Source of the DNA: Actinomycetes bacterium
GTDB taxonomy: Bacteria > Actinomycetota > Thermoleophilia > Solirubrobacterales > Solirubrobacteraceae
Reading direction: 5' to 3'
Length of the DNA stretch: 8,640 bases
Assembly (NCBI GenBank): GCA_023429855.1
Contig: JAEZDB010000085.1
Location: 1 to 8,640, forward strand
Shown in pieces: positions 6,133 to 8,640 of the stretch (within the stretch, counting starts at the first letter, position 1; each line of letters starts with the position of its first letter). A model generated the notes under the pieces. That model made no database searches, was not told the origin of the DNA, and worked only from the letters and a program-made list of their open reading frames with translations. The translations under genes were made by a program, and so were the position numbers.

Positions 6133-6713
6133 CTAGGGGGCGTGGCCGGGACCAACCGGTCCACGAGCTGAGCCACTCGCGCCTCCCGATCGCCGATCGG
6201 CAGTGCGCCCGGCGTCGTGAGCTGGTCGAGCACCAGGCCGTCGACCGCGAGGTGCAGCAGCACGATCTCGTCCTCGTCGCCGTCGAGACCTGCCGCGCGG
6301 TTGAACGCCAGGTCGGCGTCGAACTGGCTGCGCAAGAACGCCGTGAGCGCCTCGCGGACCTCTGGCCTTCGCGTCGCCTCGAGCCGCAGCTCGAGCAGCG
6401 CGATCGTGAGCGCCGGCTGTGCGGTCACACGATCCACGATGTCGGCGATGAGCGCGTGCAGCCGCGCGCGCGAGGGAGGCTCGGACGCCGGTTGAGCCAA
6501 GACCTCCGGTGCCGGGCTCAGCCGTTCGTAGATCCGTTTGGCGAGCGCGTCGAGCAGCGCCGCGCGCGTGCGGAAGTAGTTCGACGTCGTGCCGGACGGC
6601 GCTCCCGCCGCCCGATCGACGGCCCGATGCGTGAGGCCTCGCGCACCTTCGGCCGCGAGTACATCGATGGCGGCGTCGGCCAAAGCGGCACGGCGGGTGG
6701 GGTTCACAGGCAT
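6133..6713 (-). CDS. TetR family transcriptional regulator, no in-frame stop at its natural end
   Basis: The N-terminal 60 residues are a clear TetR DNA-binding domain: helix 1 (Arg-Arg-Ala-Ala-Leu-Ala-Asp-Ala-Ala-Ile) and the HTH with Gly-Leu-Thr-His-Arg-Ala-Val at 26-32 and Thr-Ser-Asn-Tyr-Phe-Arg-Thr-Arg at 43-50. A helical ligand/dimer domain with a charged Glu-Asp-Glu segment near 146-149 follows and ends near residue 190, a normal size for the family. The frame does not stop there but continues antisense through the M23 gene to 4692 (673 codons in all). I end the feature at a TAG (6135-6133) that is one base out of frame; one extra C in the five-C run just before it (G-run 6136-6140 on +) would give a normal stop. 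The ATG at 6713 is divergent from a VOC gene across two palindromic operators, so it probably represses both itself and that gene in response to an unknown small ligand. Confidence 0.75.
6141..6165 (+). terminator. Hairpin after the M23 gene, candidate terminator
   Basis: CGTGGCCGG (6141-6149) pairs with CCGG-T-CCACG (6156-6165), nine base pairs with a single bulged T and the loop GACCAA. It starts 15 nt past the M23 stop. There is no T-run. It also lies inside the last codons of the convergent TetR gene, so it may be a shared 3' structure. Confidence 0.4.
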
Positions 6714-6734
6714 GGTTGACAGCCTAGCGCGCGA

Positions 6735-6752
6735 CCACTACGCTCGTAGTAG
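6735..6752. promoter_or_regulatory. TetR operator 1 (imperfect palindrome)
   Basis: CCACTACG-CT-CGTAGTAG has two 8-base arms with 7 of 8 positions complementary. It lies 22 nt before the TetR start codon. The arms are nearly identical to those of operator 2, so it is most likely bound by the adjacent TetR. Confidence 0.7.
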
Positions 6753-6756
6753 TTAA

Positions 6757-6774
6757 TCACTACGGACGTAGTGA
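6757..6774. promoter_or_regulatory. TetR operator 2 (perfect palindrome)
   Basis: TCACTACG-GA-CGTAGTGA is a perfect 8-base inverted repeat with a 2-base spacer. Its centre is 22 bp from the centre of operator 1, about two helical turns, so two dimers could bind the same DNA face. It lies 28 nt before the VOC gene start and should block its promoter. The inner arms of the two sites also form a third, wider palindrome (CGTAGT...ACTACG, 6745-6764). Confidence 0.75.
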
Positions 6775-6802
6775 ATAGGCTGTTTCAGACGGGGAGGCTC
6801 CC

Positions 6803-7246
6803 ATGCAGATCGACCGCTTTTCGACCACGCTGCTGACCGACGATGTCGCCGCTGTGCGCGAGTTCCACGTGCGGCACTTCGGCTGGCGCGTGACGGGCGA
6901 CGCCGGCTTCTTCGTCGCCCTCGCCCACGACGACCAGGCCTACGAGCTGTGCGTGCTGCAGCGCGACCACGAGACCGTCCCTGCGACGCATCGCCAGGCG
7001 GCGCAGGGGCTGATCCTCGGCTACCTCGTGCAGGACGCTGCGGCTGAGGCACGGCGGCTGGCTGCCGAGGGCGTCGGGCACCTCACGCCGGTCGTCGACG
7101 AGGTCTACGGCCAGCGCCACTTCTTCGTCACCGACCCGGCCGGCGTCCTCATCGACGTGATCCAGCTCACGACGCCCGACCCCGCGTGGCTGGCCGCGAA
7201 CTGGCAAGCGCCCGTTGAAGAGCCGACCACCGAACTGGCCGGCTGA
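6803..7246 (+). CDS. VOC (glyoxalase/bleomycin-resistance fold) family protein
   Basis: The protein has 147 residues. The start is fixed by GGGGAGG at 6791-6797, 5 nt before the ATG and one of the strongest ribosome sites in the window. The N-terminal half begins with a strand and the typical Thr-Asp-Asp-Val-Ala-Ala-Val-Arg-Glu-Phe helix leading to His-Phe-Gly-Trp (9-28). The second half ends with Phe-Phe-Val-Thr-Asp-Pro-Ala-Gly-Val-Leu-Ile-Asp-Val-Ile-Gln (109-123), the usual beta-alpha-beta-beta-beta close of a VOC domain. In metal-dependent members the last strand often carries Glu; here that area reads Asp-Val-Ile-Gln, so metal binding is uncertain. VOC proteins act as dioxygenases, glyoxalases, epimerases or drug-sequestering proteins; substrate cannot be assigned. 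Divergent placement from a TetR with twin operators suggests induction by a toxic or signalling small molecule. Confidence 0.85.
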   Translation: MQIDRFSTTLLTDDVAAVREFHVRHFGWRVTGDAGFFVALAHDDQAYELCVLQRDHETVPATHRQAAQGLILGYLVQDAAAEARRLAAEGVGHLTPVVDEVYGQRHFFVTDPAGVLIDVIQLTTPDPAWLAANWQAPVEEPTTELAG

Positions 7247-7248
7247 CC

Positions 7249-7268
7249 CTGCGCAGCCTGCGCTGCTG
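7249..7268. terminator. Inverted-repeat element between convergent VOC and lgt genes
   Basis: The 45-bp gap holds CCTGCGCAGCCTGCGCTG. Alternative hairpins are GCGCA-GCC-TGCGC (7251-7263) and CAGC-CTGC-GCTG (7254-7265). No T-run is present. Its place between two convergent genes suggests a bidirectional terminator. It contains one of three copies of AGCCTGCGCT found at gene ends in this window. Confidence 0.35.
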
Positions 7269-7291
7269 GCGTGACCGGACTGCTCGTTCGC

Positions 7292-8044
7292 TTACGCCGG
7301 CGTCGCAGGCGGCCGCGCGCGGGCGTAGGCGAACAGCCCGGCGCCAGCCGCGATCACCATCAGCGCCGTGATCTGCGCCACGGTCAGCGCGCCCTCGACG
7401 CTCGGGTTGCGGCGCCAGAACTCGACGACGAACCGCTCGATGCCGGTGAGGACGAGGTAGAGCGCGACCAGCCGCTGCGGCGAGAGCTGGTCGCGCAGCT
7501 GCCAGAGCACGAGCGCGACAAGCCCGATCCAGAGCGTCTCGTAGATCGGGGTCGGGTGAACGATCTCGTTCGTCGGCACCACGCCGTCGGGGAACGCCAT
7601 GCCCCACGGCAGATCAGTGGGGATGCCGTAGTCGCCATCGCCGCTGATCTGGCAGCCGATGCGGCCCAGCGCGTAGCCCAGGGCAAGGGGTGCGACGGCC
7701 GCGCCGGCGAGGGTCCAGAGGTCGGCGCCGCGCCAGCGCGACCAGGCCCAGACGGCGAGCGTGCCGCCGATCGCGCCGCCGTACCACGTCAGGCCGGAGC
7801 CGCCGATCAGGTGGCCGACCGGGTCGCTGAAGATCTCACCGGGGTCGCCCAGCGCCCACCACAGACGCGCGCCGACGATGCCGCCGACGAGCCCCGCGCC
7901 GGTCGCCTCGTAGGCGAGCTCCGGGTCCCAGTCCAGCTCGGCAAAGCGACGGTAGAGCAGCGCGCCAGCCGCGAGAAACGCCAGGGCGACGCAGAGCCCG
8001 AAGGTCTGGATCGTCAGCGGCCCGAGTTCGAGGGAGGAGACCAC
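7292..8044 (-). CDS. lgt: Prolipoprotein diacylglyceryl transferase
   Basis: The protein has 250 residues with about seven hydrophobic membrane segments. The Lgt signature region reads Gly-Arg-Ile-Gly-Cys-Gln-Ile-Ser-Gly-Asp-Gly-Asp-Tyr-Gly (127-140). Other family blocks are present: Ser-Gly-Leu-Thr-Trp-Tyr-Gly-Gly (83-90), His-Pro-Thr-Pro-Ile-Tyr-Glu (163-169) and Glu-Arg-Phe-Val-Val-Glu-Phe-Trp-Arg (203-211). Lgt transfers diacylglycerol from phosphatidylglycerol to the lipobox cysteine of prelipoproteins at the cytoplasmic membrane, such as the CWB2-like lipoprotein nearby. Compared with the E. coli signature, the Asn after Gly is Cys and the catalytic-loop Glu is Asp, while Arg128 and Gly136 remain; the His of the Ser-Phe-His block is Tyr. 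The start is GTG at 8044 with no Shine-Dalgarno; a TACTGT (8057-8052, minus) 7 nt before it would suit a leaderless transcript. It follows a metal-transporter permease on the same strand by 69 bp. Confidence 0.9.
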   Translation of the reverse strand: MVSSLELGPLTIQTFGLCVALAFLAAGALLYRRFAELDWDPELAYEATGAGLVGGIVGARLWWALGDPGEIFSDPVGHLIGGSGLTWYGGAIGGTLAVWAWSRWRGADLWTLAGAAVAPLALGYALGRIGCQISGDGDYGIPTDLPWGMAFPDGVVPTNEIVHPTPIYETLWIGLVALVLWQLRDQLSPQRLVALYLVLTGIERFVVEFWRRNPSVEGALTVAQITALMVIAAGAGLFAYARARPPATPA

Positions 8045-8068
8045 GGCGACGACAGTACCGGGGCGGTG

Positions 8069-8083
8069 CGGCGCCCGGCGCCG
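8069..8083 (-). terminator. GC hairpin between the ABC permease and lgt
   Basis: CGGCG (8069-8073) and CGCCG (8079-8083) form a 5-bp stem around CCCGG, and the palindrome extends to seven bases per arm. On the minus strand it lies about 30 nt past the permease stop and before the candidate lgt promoter, so it may separate the two transcripts. No T-run is seen. Confidence 0.3.
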
Positions 8084-8113
8084 TCGGTCGTGGCGAGCGC
8101 GGCAGAGCCTGCG

Positions 8114-8640
8114 CTAGTGGCGGATCGCCAGCGCGGCGAGGCCGGGCAGGCCGGCGGCGAGCGCGACTGCTGCGCCAGCAGGCACATCGACGTTGGCTGA
8201 CGCCATCAGCCCGGCGGTGACCACGACGAGGCCGATCGCCGCGCTCACGACGATCTGGGCACCCACCCGGTGCCCGCCGCGGGTGGCGACCGCGGCAGGG
8301 CCGACCACGAGGGCGAAGGTGAGCACGGCACCGACCGATCCGGCGGCCAGGGCGACCGCGACGGCCAACCCGATCGTCGACAGCAGCTCGACGCGCGCCG
8401 ACGAAACGCCAGCAGCTCGTGCTGCATCGACGCCGAGGGTGGCGGCCAAGAGCTGTCGGTGGCCGAGGACGGCGCAGACGCCGATGACCACGGCGCCGGC
8501 GGCCGTCCAGGCGAGCGACGCCGTCGTGGCGGCCAGCGGATCGCCGAACAGCAGCCGCTCGAGACCGCGGGTCCCGGCGGCCTCGATGGTGAGGATCGCC
8601 CCGAGGCCGGTCGCGGCGCCCAGCACGGTCGTCGCGGCGC
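8114..8640 (-). CDS. ABC-3 family metal-ion transporter permease (ZnuB/MntB-like), C-terminal part
   Basis: The frame runs off the right edge without a stop, so the N-terminal part is missing; about 175 of a usual 270-290 residues are visible. A GTG at 8626 is internal, not a start. The sequence is strongly hydrophobic with about five membrane segments. Counting from that GTG, the cytoplasmic loop at about 60-80 (Leu-Gly-Val-Asp-Ala-Ala-Arg-Ala-Ala-Gly-Val) is the family's coupling region towards the ATPase. It is followed by Gly-Ser-Val-Gly-Ala-Val-Leu-Thr-Phe-Ala-Leu-Val-Val-Gly-Pro-Ala-Ala (96-112), the pattern of ABC-3 permeases importing Zn2+, Mn2+ or Fe2+. The partner ATPase and binding protein would lie right of the window. 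The metal cannot be told from this sequence. The TAG stop lies in an AGCCTGCGCT repeat copy. Confidence 0.82.
   Translation of the reverse strand, partial: AATTVLGAATGLGAILTIEAAGTRGLERLLFGDPLAATTASLAWTAAGAVVIGVCAVLGHRQLLAATLGVDAARAAGVSSARVELLSTIGLAVAVALAAGSVGAVLTFALVVGPAAVATRGGHRVGAQIVVSAAIGLVVVTAGLMASANVDVPAGAAVALAAGLPGLAALAIRH

Noticed and set aside
7271..8200. 309-codon + strand frame over lgt and the permease
   Set aside because: It is a low-complexity Arg/Ala/Asp-rich translation opposite a clear membrane enzyme; a shadow.
1..8640. tRNA, rRNA, CRISPR array, insertion sequence or prophage signs
   Set aside because: I saw no cloverleaf, no regular direct-repeat array, no transposase or integrase, and no flanking target duplications; composition is uniform.

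Overview
The window is very GC-rich DNA with tightly packed genes, strong use of G/C at third codon positions, few classical Shine-Dalgarno sites, an actinobacterial type of c-di-AMP riboswitch and an Lgt with a divergent signature. This suggests an actinobacterium, most plausibly of the Thermoleophilia/Solirubrobacterales type. The lineage is an inference from style and cannot be proven from this window.

Layout. (1) Bases 2-1141 (+): the C-terminal part of a clan GH-A-like glycoside hydrolase, cut by the left window edge. (2) Bases 1147-1181: two GC-rich hairpins in the convergent gap. (3) Bases 1190-3809 (-): a three-gene operon running leftwards. It holds a lipoprotein with cell-wall-binding (CWB2-like) repeats, a 94-residue unknown protein whose GTG start overlaps the lipoprotein stop, and an enolase-superfamily protein without the usual KxK lysines. 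(4) Bases 3810-4147: a divergent noncoding region with an actinobacterial -10-like element and a c-di-AMP (ydaO-yuaA) riboswitch whose closing stem runs into the Shine-Dalgarno of the next gene. (5) Bases 4148-6125 (+): two secreted peptidoglycan hydrolases, an NlpC/P60-like protein under the riboswitch and a coiled-coil M23 endopeptidase. They are separated by about 226 bp rich in inverted repeats. (6) Bases 6133-7246: a TetR regulator (-) divergent from a VOC/glyoxalase-fold protein (+). Between them lie two palindromic operators centred 22 bp apart. The TetR frame has no stop at its expected end. (7) Bases 7292-8640 (-): prolipoprotein diacylglyceryl transferase Lgt, preceded by the C-terminal part of an ABC-3 family metal transporter permease cut by the right window edge.

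The common theme is the cell envelope: two wall hydrolases, one under second-messenger control, a CWB2-like lipoprotein, and the enzyme that lipidates lipoproteins. The TetR-VOC pair looks like a self-contained, locally regulated module. The points most worth a second look are the riboswitch architecture, the stopless TetR frame that runs antisense through the whole M23 gene, and the unusual operon pairing a wall-binding lipoprotein with a KxK-less enolase-superfamily protein.
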